Positions 1 to 11,434 are shown, counted from the stretch's first letter. The stretch is DNA of 64,000 nucleotides from Brachypterus glaber (GCA_958510825.1 OY294044.1:86598895-86662894), one strand, 5' to 3'. A program made the numbers and translations. The notes: generated by a model from the letters alone, not told the origin.

Positions 1-383
1 CAAGCCGCGACCGAACTCATCGTTAGGATTTTATTTATTACGAGGACGTGAAATTTAAGGGGATTCGCAAAATAAAAAAAAAAAACAAAATTCAAAATAT
101 TCTTTGACTTTACAAAAAATCTATACCCCTTAAAAGAAAAACGATAAAAAAAAACAAAAAAATGAAAATTTTTTGAAAAAAAAAATGTTGAAAACAAAAA
201 TTTTCAAAAAAGTAAAAACAATGCAAAAAAAAATCAAGTCGTTTCATTATTGTTAACTAACAATAACACTGCTCAAAAAATTTCCGAAACCATTTTAGTT
301 GCATCTGGCTCTATTTGATGCGCTGATTTCGGAACCTTTTTCCGTTTTTCAAGATTAGCTCGTTTTTTTTTGCATATCCACAG
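1..383. other. AT-rich non-coding sequence
   Basis: Poly-A and poly-T rich sequence with no recognisable exon or clear element ends. It probably belongs to an intron or the 3' part of the minus-strand nesprin-like gene. Confidence 0.5.
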
Positions 384-506
384 CCTTGCATAACACGCAT
401 AGTACATAAGAATGCGATATCGTGATTGGCTTACAAGATACATGACGGCACATCAGCCAGTCACGGCATCGCATTCTTATGTATCTACTATGCGTATTAT
501 GCGAGG
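384..506. repeat. Short palindromic MITE-like hairpin
   Basis: Left arm TTGCATAACACGCATAGTAC and the following AAGAATGCGAT segment are matched in reverse complement by the right arm, which ends GTATTATGCGAGG. Arms are about 48 bp around a loop of about 27 bp. A small open frame here is a by-product of the palindrome. Confidence 0.7.
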
Positions 507-577
507 CCTTAGCCATGGGCCGTCCCAATATTTTCTCCGTGGATTTTTTTTTTGTAAAGTCAAGTTTTTGAAAAAAA

Positions 578-770
578 AAAACAATTCTGTCTGTCGGTCT
601 GTCTGTCGGAAAATTTGTGACGATAACTTAAGCACGCTTTAAGCTAAAGACTTTATATTTTTACCATAGGTTGCTTATCCAATGTTCTAGGTTGAAGTCG
701 GTTGGTTATCCAAAGTTCTAAGTTGAAGTCTGTTGAATTTGTTTTTGGTAAAAGTTTTTCCTTTTTTTTT
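578..770. repeat. CTGTCTGTC/cgataactt dispersed repeat, interrupted copy
   Basis: A (CTGT)n run is followed by an ACGATAACTT block, an 'agctaaagacttta' block and a 'ttgcttatccaa' block. Related copies occur near 8951-9170, 49610-49760 and, reversed, near 7630-7710. The same family resumes at 1319-1470 (tattcttttgctggcagcag, also seen at about 9147-9166), so the 771-1318 element has inserted into it. Confidence 0.65.
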
Positions 771-1318
771 GGCAGACTAACATCTCTACTCTAAATTTCT
801 CTACTCCCTAACATCCCTACTCCATAACATCCCTACTCCACAACAACTCTACTCCGTAACATCTCTACTCCATAACATCTCTACTCCGTAACAACTCTAC
901 TTCACACTATATGCACTTTATTAGCCACTTAATAATAAATGAGCAGTTCAAAGAACAAAGAATCTTCTTCTAGATTATTTTATTTTTTTCCTAGAAAACG
1001 TTTATCTTTAAATGTAAATCTGGAACAATCATAAATGAATTATTCTAAAAGCAACAATGACCGCGTACTCTTAACATGCACTAATATGTAAGTAATTAAT
1101 AAACTGAATTAATTTTTGACAGTGACTTAGCATGACAAATATTCTTTTGAGTTAAGACAAGTGGCTAATCGAGTGTCTATAGTGTGGAGTAGAGTTGTTA
1201 CGGAGTAGAGATGTTATGGAGTAGAGATGTTACGGAGTAGAGTTGTTGTGGAGTAGGGATGTTATGGAGTAGGGATGTTAGGGAGTAGAGAAATTTAGAG
1301 TAGAGATGTTAGTCTGCC
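771..1318. mobile_element. 548-bp fold-back element with tandem-repeat TIRs
   Basis: The ends are GGCAGACTAACATC and its exact reverse complement GATGTTAGTCTGCC. Each arm of about 150 bp is a run of roughly 17-bp subrepeats of the form AACATCTCTACTCCGT, and the arms mirror each other almost perfectly. Between them lie about 240 bp of unrelated AT-rich sequence without an ORF. T-runs flank both sides. Non-autonomous; the mobilising superfamily is not identifiable from the ends alone. Confidence 0.85.
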
Positions 1319-1723
1319 TTTTTTTTCATTTTACAGAAAAAAAAAACTTTTTTGAAATTTGAAAAATATAAAAAAAAATGAAAAAAAAAATTGTTTTTAT
1401 ATTCCAAAAATATATATTTTTTTTCCCTGCAGGAGTTGGTATTCTTTTGCTGGCAGCAGTTTATTATTTAAATGTAATCTTTTCTGTGCCCCCTTAATGC
1501 AGAGGGAGCCAGATCTATTATTATTTTCAATTCTTAACAACTTGAACTTTAATTAGCAATTACAACTTTTAGTTTTATTTAAATCGCGTGTAATGAATTC
1601 TTAAATCAATCAGTTTATATCTTAAAGCATTAAATGCTTTATATAATTTATTTTAATTTATAGTAATGATGTCATGAACTTATTTTTACGCTGAATGTTA
1701 CTATCATCTAACAAAAAAATGTC
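1319..1723. other. Non-coding intronic or flanking sequence
   Basis: Begins with the right part of the CTGTCTGTC-type repeat (to about 1470), then AT-rich sequence with no recognised content. Confidence 0.5.
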
Positions 1724-1837
1724 TACAGTGCGGTCCAAAAGTCACCTCCCTCATAACTTTTGAAGGAATTGAGATATTGTCTTCAAGGAACACGTAAATA
1801 ACCGAGGGGCTGACCGCGAGGAAATCTTTTGTACAGG

Positions 1838-2600
1838 CCAAAGGAACTCAGGAGGAACTCTGGAGGAACTCAGGAGGAACTCCGAGGAACTCTATGCAAA
1901 AAGGAGGAACTCTGGAGGAACTCTTTACAAAATGGAGGAACTCTTTGCAAAATGGAGGAACTCTTTGCAAAATGGAGGAACTCTTTGTGCAAAAAGGAAC
2001 TCTTTTGTACAAATTTCAGACGCGGTCAGAAACAATTATTATTTATTACCCATGTGGATTAACGTTCTTATGTTCAAACTAGATGAGCCGTTACAAACAC
2101 TTTACAAAATATCTTACCTTTGGGCGCCAATTTTTTTTTGAAGGGGCGCCAAGTTTGGTAGAAACCGTCAGGGACAAAGCTTTTTTTCCTGAAGGTAATT
2201 TTGGGGCACCAATTTTTGTTCTGAAGGGGCGCCATGTTAGGTAGAAACAGTCAGGGACAAAGCGTTTTTCCTGAAGGCAATCTTGGGGCGCTAATTTTTG
2301 TGTTGAAGAGGCGCCAATTTTGGTTCTGAAGGGGCGCCAAGTAAGTTTGGTAGAAACCGTTAGGGACAACAAAGCTTTTTTGAGGGTGCCTTATTGGCAG
2401 TAGTGCTTGCACAGCGGTAATTTCTACGGCTTATTTGCCAAAAATTACCGAGAAACTCTTAAGGAACACAGGAGGAACTCCCAACTCCCAAGGAACTCTG
2501 GAGGAACTCCGAGGAACTCCGGAGGAACTCCGAGGAACTCTTACCAAAAAAGGCACTCTTTTGTACAAATTTCAGACGCGGTCAACCCCTCGTAAATAAC
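1838..2600. repeat. GGAACTC minisatellite plus GGCGCC/CCCTGACGG tandem repeat
   Basis: Sequence 1838-2010 and 2455-2545 consists of degenerate GGAGGAACTC units. Between them, at 2125-2375, there are about three copies of an 85-110 bp unit containing GGCGCCAAGTTTGGTAGAAA and CGTCAGGGACAAAGC. The same two components recur together in the opposite orientation at 60080-60440, so this is one composite repeat family. Small frames within it are not genes. Confidence 0.75.
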
Positions 2601-2974
2601 TATCTTAAAAGATACAAAAATTAGCATATATTTGATATTTATTTAAATTAAAATATTTTTTTTGGCACACTTCGCCATTTCTAGTACCTACTAGAGCTGT
2701 GATTACTAAGAGTACAAACAAAAAGGGTGCGCTAATATCACACGGTATTGGACGTATGTATTTCTCTTAGTAAACAACACACGCAAGTCCCGAAGTATAA
2801 TAATTTTCAAATATTAAGTATGTATCTCCTTCTAGGATACAAAAACCGTTAAGGGGCCTTTCTACCTTAAAATATTAAAAATAATATTTTTTTTATATAG
2901 AAAGAAAAAAGATATCATTGTGAAATTTTGTAGGTACGTTTATTTATATTCTAAAAAAACAATTTTTTTTTTTT

Positions 2975-3368
2975 AGATTTTTAAAGTGCCATTTTTTTGG
3001 CAATAATTTTTTTTTGAAAACAAAAAACATTAGAAAACGGCTGCCGCCATGATTTTGGCCGTTTGGATCGACTGAAGTAAAAAAACAAAACGGGATATTA
3101 TTCAGTATTGAAGTCGGTATACCTAACAGCAAAATGGCGGATGTTTTTTTTTAATATTTGAAAATTTTTGAAAAACGTCCGCCATTTTGTTATTTTTGGC
3201 CAAAAAAAAATTCTTCTAGTTCAGGCTGTAGCGACTTCAATACTGAACAATATCCCGTTTTGTTTTTTTTTTCGGTCGATCCAAACGGCCGGAATCATGG
3301 CGACCACCGTTTTTTGATGTTTTGTTTTCAAAAAAAATGTATGGCCAAAAAATGGCACTAAAAATGTA
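2975..3368. mobile_element. Palindromic MITE nested in the 1726-3543 element
   Basis: Arms of about 185 bp run from AAGTGCCATTTTTTTGG to CCAAAAAATGGCACT. They include matching blocks around the Gly/Ala-codon-like GCCGCCATGATT, GGCCGTTTGGATCGA and AACGGGATATT. A loop of about 40 bp lies near 3160-3180. No ORF. Confidence 0.8.
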
Positions 3369-3543
3369 TAAAAAAAATAAAAATATATGGTCAAAGAGAA
3401 TCCCCGTAGGCCCCCTGCCCACACTTAAAAAGTTAAAAACATATAATATATGCAAAACTTTAAGTTGTCTTATTTAAGTGTTCTTAATTTGAAATCGATA
3501 TCTCAACTCGTTCAAGAGTCAAGGTGATTTTTGTATTGCACTG

Positions 3544-4112
3544 TATACAAATCCTGTCACGAATTCACCTGTCATGCCTAGTTTTCGAGATAAATGGGAC
3601 CAAGAATATGGCCATTTAATATAACCACGAGCATATTATGCCCCTCGAAATCTTAAAAACCTGATAGAAGGGTTCTGTGCTCGAATTCTGATTTAGCGAC
3701 CCAAAATTTATAAGAAAAGTATTGTCAGGTAATATCATGCATGTAATCTACACCTCAAAATTATTAAAACTAAAATTTCTGCCAGGGAAGATATTTATAT
3801 AAAAATATTTTTTTTCATAAAGGTATAATCTAATAGGTAAGTGCTATGCTGTTTAGGATGCGTAAAAACTATTATTTTATGGTATATAATTTTACACTTG
3901 TTCTAATTTTTTTATTTCAAACCGTTTTGCTAGTTTTAATTTCAGCTATTTGTAAAACAATATATTTTTACTATAGATATAATTCTGTGTAATTTTTTGT
4001 TATACTTATATATATATATCTAAATTTTCAATAAAGACCTTTATTATTATTATTATTATTAAATAAGGATAATATGCGTAACTTCGTTTATGGAAAAATA
4101 ATTAAGTGTTTA
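3544..4112. other. Intronic sequence with possible LINE 3' remnant
   Basis: AT-rich sequence ending with an AATAAAG signal-like stretch and a (TTA)n run at about 4045-4063. This arrangement resembles the 3' tail of a truncated non-LTR element on the plus strand. No coding sequence is visible. Confidence 0.4.
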
Positions 4113-4121
4113 ATTTCATAT

Positions 4122-4954
4122 TAGGGTGGTCCAAAAATCATTTTATTTACTTAATCTTTTCTATGTATCGTCTTTAGAACGCCTTTATAGGGACAACCCT
4201 AAGGGATACTTTTAGGTCGCTAAAAACCCTAAAATCACGCAAATATCGATAAAATTCGTATAAAACCTGCCCTAGTATTTGTAATTTTATAAAATTTAAA
4301 AACCTTAATATCTATATTTTTTCTTTTTAAGTATTAAAATAAGCCTGCAAAATCAAAGCCTGATCAAAAGTTTCTAACCCGTGCCAACAAGGCCCCACAA
4401 TTGCCCCTAAATTCCGAAAAAGTGCATTTTCTATTAATTTGTGCTACTGACGAATTATAAATATTAAATAAAAAAGTTTTTATTTCACTTTTTTTTTGTA
4501 TAAACCTTTTTTAGTTATTTTAAAGTATTACGTTAATCTACGCAACGAGTCTAAGCGCCATTTAACATTTTAACAAAAATCGTATCAAAATGTTGGTTAA
4601 TTGGCGCTTAGACCCCATACTCGTTGCGTAGATTATCGTAATATTTTAAAATAACTAATATAGATTTATATAGAAAAAAAAATGTGACATAAAAACTTTT
4701 TTATTTAATATTTATAGTTCGTCAGTAGCACAGCTTCGAAACCTTTGATCAGATTAAGATTTTGCGGGCTTATTTTATTACTCAAAAAGAAAAAATATAG
4801 ATATTTAGTCTTTTAAATTTTATAAAATTACAAATACTAGGGCTGGTTTTATAAAAAATTTATCGATATTTGCATGATTTTAGTGTTTTTAGGGCCCTAA
4901 AAGTACCTCTTAAGGCCTTCCATATAAACTTTTACTCTAAATTAGACCACCCTA
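4122..4954. mobile_element. 833-bp fold-back MITE with 9-bp target duplication
   Basis: Ends are TAGGGTGGTC and GACCACCCTA. The nine bases ATTTCATAT occur immediately before (4113-4121) and after (4955-4963) the element. Nearly the whole length folds on itself (arms about 400 bp, centre near 4575). A 9-bp duplication is typical of Mutator-like elements, so a MULE-derived MITE is the likeliest class; no transposase is encoded. Confidence 0.85.
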
Positions 4955-5132
4955 ATTTCATATAGGTACCAAACATGATTTCTTTAAAATGTAATATTTT
5001 GCTTTTATAAATATATTTATTTTATTTAAAAGTTGGTTTTACTTGTGCGTGAAATAGCATTCCTTCTTCCTAAATGTGCCCTACATAGATTGAGAATTTG
5101 TTGCAGTATGAAATACTGAACGATTTTGTATA

Positions 5133-5791
5133 CAATGAGGTCCAAAAGTCACCCTCTGTTAACTTTTGAACGATTGAAGATATCAACTTCAAATTTAGAA
5201 TGCGTAAATGACAACTTGAACTATCCTTTTAAATATATTTAATATTTGTAACTTTTAAAATCTAGACAGGGGGGCATAGGGGAAATTTTTTAAAATAGAA
5301 AGGGGTTCGTGTGACATAAAATTTGACCATATATTTTTTATTCTTTTTTAGATATTTTTTTAAGGGTCCTAAATTGGGTCAAAATGTCTTTAAAAAATCA
5401 AACAATTTTTGATAAATGATTAATTGTATGATGAAAAATATATATTATACTTTTAAAATCATTTTAAATGAAAAATTTCCAAAAAAATCTCAAAAAACGC
5501 ATTTTTTAGCAATAAAAAAATTAAAAATCAATATATTTAAAAACATGTTTAATAAATTAGAAAAATATATGGCGAAATAGAGAATTTTCTTTGATTTAAA
5601 ATGATGTATCACACAAACCCCCTTTCCATTAAAAAAATCTTCCCTATGCCACTTGGCCACATTTTAAAAGCTTATGTTTAGCAAGTATATGCCAAAAGAT
5701 AGCTTAAGTTGTCTTATTAACCTGTTCCAAAAAGTCCAAATATCTCAACATTCAAAGGTTAAGGCGGGAAGATGAATTTTGGACCGCACTG
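5133..5791. mobile_element. TA-flanked palindromic element, sister of 1726-3543
   Basis: The left end CAATGAGGTCCAAAAGTCAC and the right end (reverse: CAGTGCGGTCCAAAATTCAT) form TIRs flanked by TA. Inner blocks GGGGGCATAGGGGAA and TTCCCTATGCC, and GGGGTTCGTGTGACA against its reverse near 5610, show that the whole 659 bp is a long imperfect palindrome. No ORF. Confidence 0.8.
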
Positions 5792-5793
5792 TA

Positions 5794-6670
5794 TAGAATA
5801 CCAGACGCATAGGCGCCGACTTTTCAAGGTCCCAGGGAGGGGGCCAAAATATTTTTAGGTAAAAAAAATTATATAAAAGTTATAAATTTTTATTAAATGA
5901 AAAAAAAACTAAAAATATACTTAAAAATTGTAATATTCAAAAGTATCGGCTATATTTTAAGTCCAGGGGGCCAAGGCCCCCGCTCCCTCCATAGTACTCA
6001 CTTTGGGACCAACGTTTCTAGGGACATTTTTATATTTTTTAATGTAAATTAAGGCATTTAGAAATCACGTTTTTTAGAAAGTTTTTTCTCCCCTAATGTC
6101 GTAAAATATACTATAAAATATTATGTGCCAAATTTCAGCTAAATTGAGCTGAAATTTGGAACAAAAAATAGTGCCTTGTAAAAAAAATAGTTTTTAATTT
6201 TTTTTCCAATTTTTAAATGAACTGGAGCGGAACATAATTTTATTTTTATTTCTTAAAATTTTGCACAGAATTTTGTTACGGTATTTTGACATGGGGGGGG
6301 GGGACCTAAAACTTTCCATAAAACGTGTATTTTAAATTACCCTAATCTAAAATCAATCCTTAAAATTTTGTTACCTATTCCCGAACCACTTTGTATATTC
6401 AGTATTCATTCTTATTATTAACCAAACTTGTTTATAAATAGTGATTGTATTATATTGTAGTACATACATTAAAAATTTTTGAACCTGCCAAAGCGTTTCA
6501 ACTGGAGGTCACTTTTATAATTAAGAAATGATGTCATCCACATCTATAAAAAAATAAGTATACCTTTTCGTTACAAGTTAACCAGATTAAGTATTTACTA
6601 TTGCTGCCAACAAAATAACATTTTACCCTAATAGTTCAGTAGAGCGGTCGTGTGAAAGGGCCTCCCTCAC
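5794..6670. other. Repeat fragments and AT-rich intron
   Basis: At 5815-5990 there is a small imperfect inverted repeat built on GGGGGCC/GGCCCCC. From about 6120 to 6350 is a fragment (…TTTTGTTACGGTATTTTGAC… plus a G-run) whose blocks recur near 11040-11390. No gene. Confidence 0.5.
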
Positions 6671-7280
6671 CTTGCGGTGATATGCACACTCTGTTTTTTT
6701 GTAATCAAAAGGGGTTCGTTTGAAAAGCTTAAATCCAAATTTTACCCCTGTGCGATTTTTCTTGCACAGTTATGTGCAAAAACGCATTTGTTTTGTTTTT
6801 GCTCTGTAACTCGGCTTCGGCTCGTCCCTCAACAAAAAATGAACATGATATTTGTTCCTTATTGAATTTTCTACAATTTATGTAAATAACTTTTTTTATT
6901 ACAGAGCGTTGAAAATTTGCAAAAGTAAAAATTTGCAAATATTTTTCGGTTTTTTGAAAACAACTGGAAAACTAATAATTTTTTGAAAATTATGCCTATT
7001 TCATCAACTTTAACGCTCTGTAACTTTTGTTCTGATTGTTTAAACAAAGAAAGTTTTTGCATAAATTGTGAAGAATTTGATAGCGAACAAATATCTTCTT
7101 AATTTTTTTATTGAGTGACGAGCCAAAGCCGAGTTACAGACCAAAAACAAAATAAATGCATTTTTGCACATAACTGTGCAAAAACAAACTGGCACAGGGG
7201 TGCAAATTTGGATTTAAGCTTTTCAAATGAACCCCTTTTAATTACAAAAAAAAACAGAGAGTGTGCATATCACCGCAAAG
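6671..7280. mobile_element. 610-bp palindromic MITE
   Basis: Ends are CTTGCGGTGATATGCACAC and GTGTGCATATCACCGCAAAG. Inner matched blocks include AAGCTTAAATCCAAATTT, CACAGTTATGTGCAAAAA and TAACTCGGCTTCGGCTCGTC. Arms of about 250 bp. The two facing small frames inside it reflect the palindrome, not genes. Confidence 0.85.
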
Positions 7281-8950
7281 TCAAACTACCGTAATACTTT
7301 GTTTGTAATACTTAGTACATAATACTAATACTTACATAAAAAAGAAAGTTTTTTATTTTTTTTCAATAAACGATTTTTTTTTATCGAAAAAAATATCTAT
7401 GTTTTGTTGATTTTTTTTAATGTTTACCTCCTTTGGCCCTCTTACGCCACCCCGATGCCCTCCATTGGTTGGAGAATTTTGATATCCAACTCTGAACCTT
7501 TTTGTTTTTGACACTTTAAATTTTTATTTACTTTATTTTATTTATTTTAAAATTGTAAATTCCATACCATTTATATATGTATATACCACCCCGATTTTTT
7601 TTTGAAAACGTTTTATAAGGATTCCTTATTAAGGTCCTATGTTCTAAATATGAAGTCTTTAGCTCAAAGCGTGATCGTACAATTTTCCGGATAAACTACA
7701 GATAGACAGATTTTTTTTCGATGAAATCAGCTTATAAAACGACCGTTAATTGACAAATTGTGTAAAAAAATAAAGATTTTTTATACACTTTTTACATTTT
7801 TCGACAGCAAAAAGCGAATTTCCGCGAAAAAAATATCTCCCTGTAAATTTTGAAACATTTTATCTCGAAAAAATCAATTTTTGGTTCCTTGGACTAATTA
7901 CCTTTGCATATGATAAATGATGACATATACAAACTCCAATTAATTATTCCAATTAGACCCGACGTCTGTCAGACGTCCTCTGGAAGTCGATTTTTCTATA
8001 TATTTTTTCTCCGTTTTTAAATTAAATCATTTAATAAGGTGTTCTTTTGATTTATACTATCTAAAACTCATTACATATCAAAGTCAAATGACCAATAAAA
8101 TCGTAAATAATTTAAAAACATAAAAAACACATTTTTAGTACTTTTCTTACATAGGCAAGTGTAACTTAAATTTCACGTCTGTAGTTACGGGTTAAATACG
8201 ATGTTTTGAGATTTACAGGGCGATATGTTTTCCTAGTACCACAAATTTCATACGATTTAGGAAGTAAGACAGTGTCCTATTTCATACGCGTGCGAAATAA
8301 TATCATACATGTGTGGAAAAAGCTATGCTATCAAAAGCTACAAAAATACAATGACAATAAAAATTTTCATTGAAAACTAAAGAATTGGCATTGTCTGATG
8401 ATTACATCATCAATACTGACTGGTGAACAGGTTGATTAATTTGAAAATGGATCTTTTAAGGTCATTTATGTTTTTGCATAATTTACAATGAGTAATAATT
8501 ACCTATATAGCATGTTTATAATTCTTAAGAAACATTTTTTTTCCGAATGTAAGGTAAAATAGCCCCCATAATCTCCAGAATCTATAACCATATTTTTGAA
8601 TCGCGCTGTATACCGTGTGAGTTTCAAATTATGGTCAAGCCTTAAAATATGAGTATTTATGATCCGATAAAAGTGAAATTTTTAGAGTTTACGCAGTTTT
8701 GCCCATGCTTTCCAACTGCTTACTTTAAATTAACAACAACTTTTTTAAATGACTACCCTCTACTTTGTCTCTTCATTTAATTTTTAATTTTTATCTAAAA
8801 TAACTTTGTTTTTGTCGAGGTTTTTGCTTACCTATGCTTAAAAAATAATAAAGTTATGTACTAAATTGTTCAAAAAAAAGTCTCTAAACAGATTCAAAAT
8901 CATTCTTGGCCATAACTTAATATTTTCATACAACTGTAAAAATTTTATTG
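7281..8950. other. Intronic sequence without recognised genes
   Basis: AT-rich DNA. A reversed piece of the CTGTCTGTC repeat lies at about 7610-7715. A block around 7880-7960 (gttccttgga…tacaaactccaattaat) resembles one at 48715-48790. Nothing else is recognisable. Confidence 0.5.
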
Positions 8951-9170
8951 TCTGTTTTTCCGGGAAATTTTGTGGGCACGATAACTTGAGAACGATTTGA
9001 GCTAAGAACTTTAAATTTGGAGTTTAGACTTGTTACATTATCGACCTCGGCTGTGATTGTTTTTGGTAAAAATCGGGCAATAGAGAAACGTATACTTTTT
9101 TTTATGATTTATTTTTTTTATTATATTTACTATTATAGAGGAAAGTATTCTTTTGTTGGCAGCAGTATTT
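8951..9170. repeat. CTGTCTGTC/cgataactt dispersed repeat
   Basis: Contains ACGATAACTTGAGAACGATT, 'gagctaagaactttaaattt' and, about 130 bp later, tattcttttgttggcagcag, in the same order and orientation as the interrupted copy at 578-1470. Confidence 0.65.
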
Positions 9171-9178
9171 TAAATCAA

Positions 9179-9552
9179 ACTGGCTATTTATACGTCCGAC
9201 GTAACATAACCTCACTTATTGGTTTAGGTCGTTTTTTTAACCCTCCCATTTAAACGGGGAGAATACAATTCTGACGAAATATATACCTTAAAAGTGTCAA
9301 AAAATCGAAAAATCAGCCAATAACGATACAGGAAGTACACTTAGATTTGTATACGTCTGCCGTATAAATAGCTGTTACGTGTAAACTGGCTATTTGTACG
9401 CCTGTTTGGTGTTTTGGATGCTAATAGGGGGGCGAAGACCCCCATTTAATACTGACGAAAAAAAGTACGTTGAAAGCGTTTAAAACCCTAAAAATTAGCC
9501 AATAAGAAATACAAGACTTAGATTAGTATACGTCGGACGTGTAAATAGCCCG
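9179..9552. mobile_element. Two adjacent related MITEs
   Basis: GGCTATTTATACGTCCGACG at 9181 is inverted against CGTCTGCCGTATAAATAGC near 9353-9372. GGCTATTTGTACGCCTG near 9391 is inverted against CGTCGGACGTGTAAATAGCC near 9531-9550. The interiors are also similar (GACGAAA…CCAATAA…ATACA), so two copies of one short family sit head to tail, separated by about 18 bp. Confidence 0.75.
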
Positions 9553-9572
9553 TTTCTTTTTAAATTTAATTT

Positions 9573-9836
9573 TTTTTTACATGTTTGTTTAACCTCGTAC
9601 TATTCTACTTAATTAAGCATCCCCTAAGTCCAGGACTTGTGTGGGCTAGTAGTAGAGGGAACCACCGGCTTATACTGACTTTCGAATCAGTTTCTAGGGA
9701 GTGTCCGTTTCACTTATCGCCTTCGCCAAATTTCAATTATTAATTAACTGAAAAAGGCAAATCGGCGCCAGTGAGAATCGAACTCACGATAGTAGACTTG
9801 CTATGCATACGCGCTAGCCACTACGCTATGCCTCCC
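9573..9836 (-). mobile_element. tRNA-derived SINE, minus-strand copy
   Basis: Read on the minus strand it starts GGGAGGCATAGCGTAGTGG. It has a box-A-like TAGCGTAGTGGCTAGCG and a box-B-like GAGTTCGATTCTC with a perfect 5-bp T stem, then GGCGCCG. A body follows (…AGTTAATTAATAATTGAAAT…CCGGTGGTTCCCTCTAC…) and an A-rich tail at 9573-9590. The same head-body order occurs at 13753 on the plus strand. The acceptor stem does not pair, so this is not a functional tRNA gene. Confidence 0.85.
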
Positions 9837-10129
9837 ATTAATTAGACATCTGGTACTGTAGTTAGCCTTAAATAGTCGCCGAATATAAATGCAGTTTTAG
9901 TATATTTTTAAATTTTAGGTCATATGTTTAGTACACAGTCCAATGTAAATTTTTATTATGATTTTATTCGCGAATGGGTCTTTCCACGAAAACTGATTGA
10001 TGAAACGCAAACTTTGCTACTTTAGCAAAAGAATAATGTGACATGTTTTTTTTTTCTATTCAGATATATTTTTATGGTATTTAAAACTTAATTTGAAATT
10101 AGTTACAATTAATACTAGTATATTACTTT

Positions 10130-10625
10130 AATACTAGTTACAATCAGCTGTCGCACCCGTTACAAATTAAAAAATTAATACATAAGGGAGTGTTACGCCC
10201 ATGTTAATGGTATAGGAAAATAGCGTTAAAGGGGGGGGGGGCAAAATGATCAAAATTTGCGTTACGTAATACTTGAACGTTCCCTAAATTGCCTTTATAT
10301 ATTAATCACTTTCGAAATATCTTATGTCTTGGATTATGATTGTAGTTTGACACAAAAATCTAACAATTTAAGTTTCCATACCAAATTTTGCAGATTAAAG
10401 CCTAGAATACAACACAGCACGTTAGTGAAATTTGTAACGTCGCACCCGTTACGACACTTACATATTTTTAATTTTTTCTGTTTTTGAGTTATTGCAAAAA
10501 TCAATAGTCTGGATTAAACATGTATTTTTACAAATTTTTCTCATAAATAACGTGCACAATTTTCATAAATAGTTTTCCAGTTATATTTTAATGCATAAAA
10601 CTGGCGCACCCGTTACAATGGAACT
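10130..10625. repeat. Repeats with CGCACCCGTTAC and GGGAACGTTCAAGTATTACG motifs
   Basis: CGCACCCGTTAC occurs at about 10154, 10441 and 10606. Between them the minus strand reads GGGAACGTTCAAGTATTACG, then GTAACGCAAATTT and a C-run (10217-10290). This arrangement resembles a MITE type I recall as common in arthropod genomes. No coding sequence. Confidence 0.5.
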
Positions 10626-11390
10626 ACCCGAATAAAAAATACTGATAAAACCTTGACATCAGTTAATAGTATTTATTGGAATTGTGTCAAATAAAATTAA
10701 GATTTTTATCGATGTAGTCAATTTTTATGCACTTATTTTCATATTTTCGCAAAATTTAAATTTAAAAATGGTAATATCTTTAATGTGGGAAACAAATTGT
10801 TTTGTATGGGTATAGTAACACCGGGATAGGCAAAAAGGACCATATGGTCTAGTTGCCAGGCTTGACTTCTCCACCATTACTACTACTACTACATGGGTAT
10901 TTATTGGGGTATTTTTAAAAACACGGACAAAATACAAAAATTTAAATATTTTAAATTTGAGCTCAAACAAACGAAATTTGGCATGTACCTACTTTATTTA
11001 AAAATTAAAATTAAATAATAAAAAACTGATTAAATGTTATTTTTTTTTAATAAAAAAAAATCTCAATTTTTAGGTCAAAATAGTAAAATTACCAGGGGGG
11101 GAGCTTCATTTGAAAACTGAAAAAAATTAAAGTTGTTTTTTTTTTAATTTTTAATTTCGTTTTTGTTAAGTTAAAATTTGGCACAGATTTTTATTTTTGC
11201 ATTTTGCATGACATAGTATACCAGATGATTAAAAAAAAAACGTGCCTAATAAAATAATATAATTTTTATTTTTTTTAGAATTTTTAAATAACCTATTTTA
11301 ATTTTTTGAGCTGATATTTTGCACGTCATTTTGTTACGGTATTTTTTACTCGTTTTGAAATGTTAAAAAAGCGTGTATTTTGAAATGCCC
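10626..11390. other. Intron of the nesprin-like gene
   Basis: AT-rich sequence. The stretch at 11040-11390 shares blocks (TTTTGTTACGGTATTTT, gcgtgtattttgaaa) with about 6260-6340. No exon recognised. Confidence 0.5.
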
Positions 11391-11427
11391 TATTATTATT
11401 ATCATTATTATTATTATTATTATTATT
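11391..11427. repeat. (TTA)n microsatellite
   Basis: A TTA/TCA triplet run lies a few bases downstream (minus strand) of the splice donor of the 11435-11542 exon. Confidence 0.9.
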
Positions 11428-11434
11428 TACTCAC

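Larger units (their letters stand above)
1726..3543. mobile_element. TA-flanked TIR element carrying nested repeats
   Basis: Left end CAGTGCGGTCCAAAAGTCAC and the right end, read in reverse (CAGTGCAATACAAAAATCAC), form terminal inverted repeats. Both extend inward through an 'aacttttgaa…gagatat…ttcaa' block. TA dinucleotides abut both ends, as expected for Tc1/mariner-type insertion. The interior is occupied by the GGAACTC / GGCGCC repeat block and a palindromic MITE. The sister copy at 5133-5791 lacks these insertions. Confidence 0.7.

Noticed and set aside
2091..2372. 93-codon minus-strand gene
   Set aside because: The frame is made of the GGCGCC tandem repeat and has no splice or start context; it is repeat sequence.
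1838..2560. CRISPR-like array
   Set aside because: The units are contiguous and degenerate with no unique spacers, and the context is eukaryotic.
9763..9836. tRNA gene on the minus strand
   Set aside because: The T arm and box B are good, but the acceptor stem does not pair and a SINE body with A-rich tail follows; the same head-body unit occurs at 13753.
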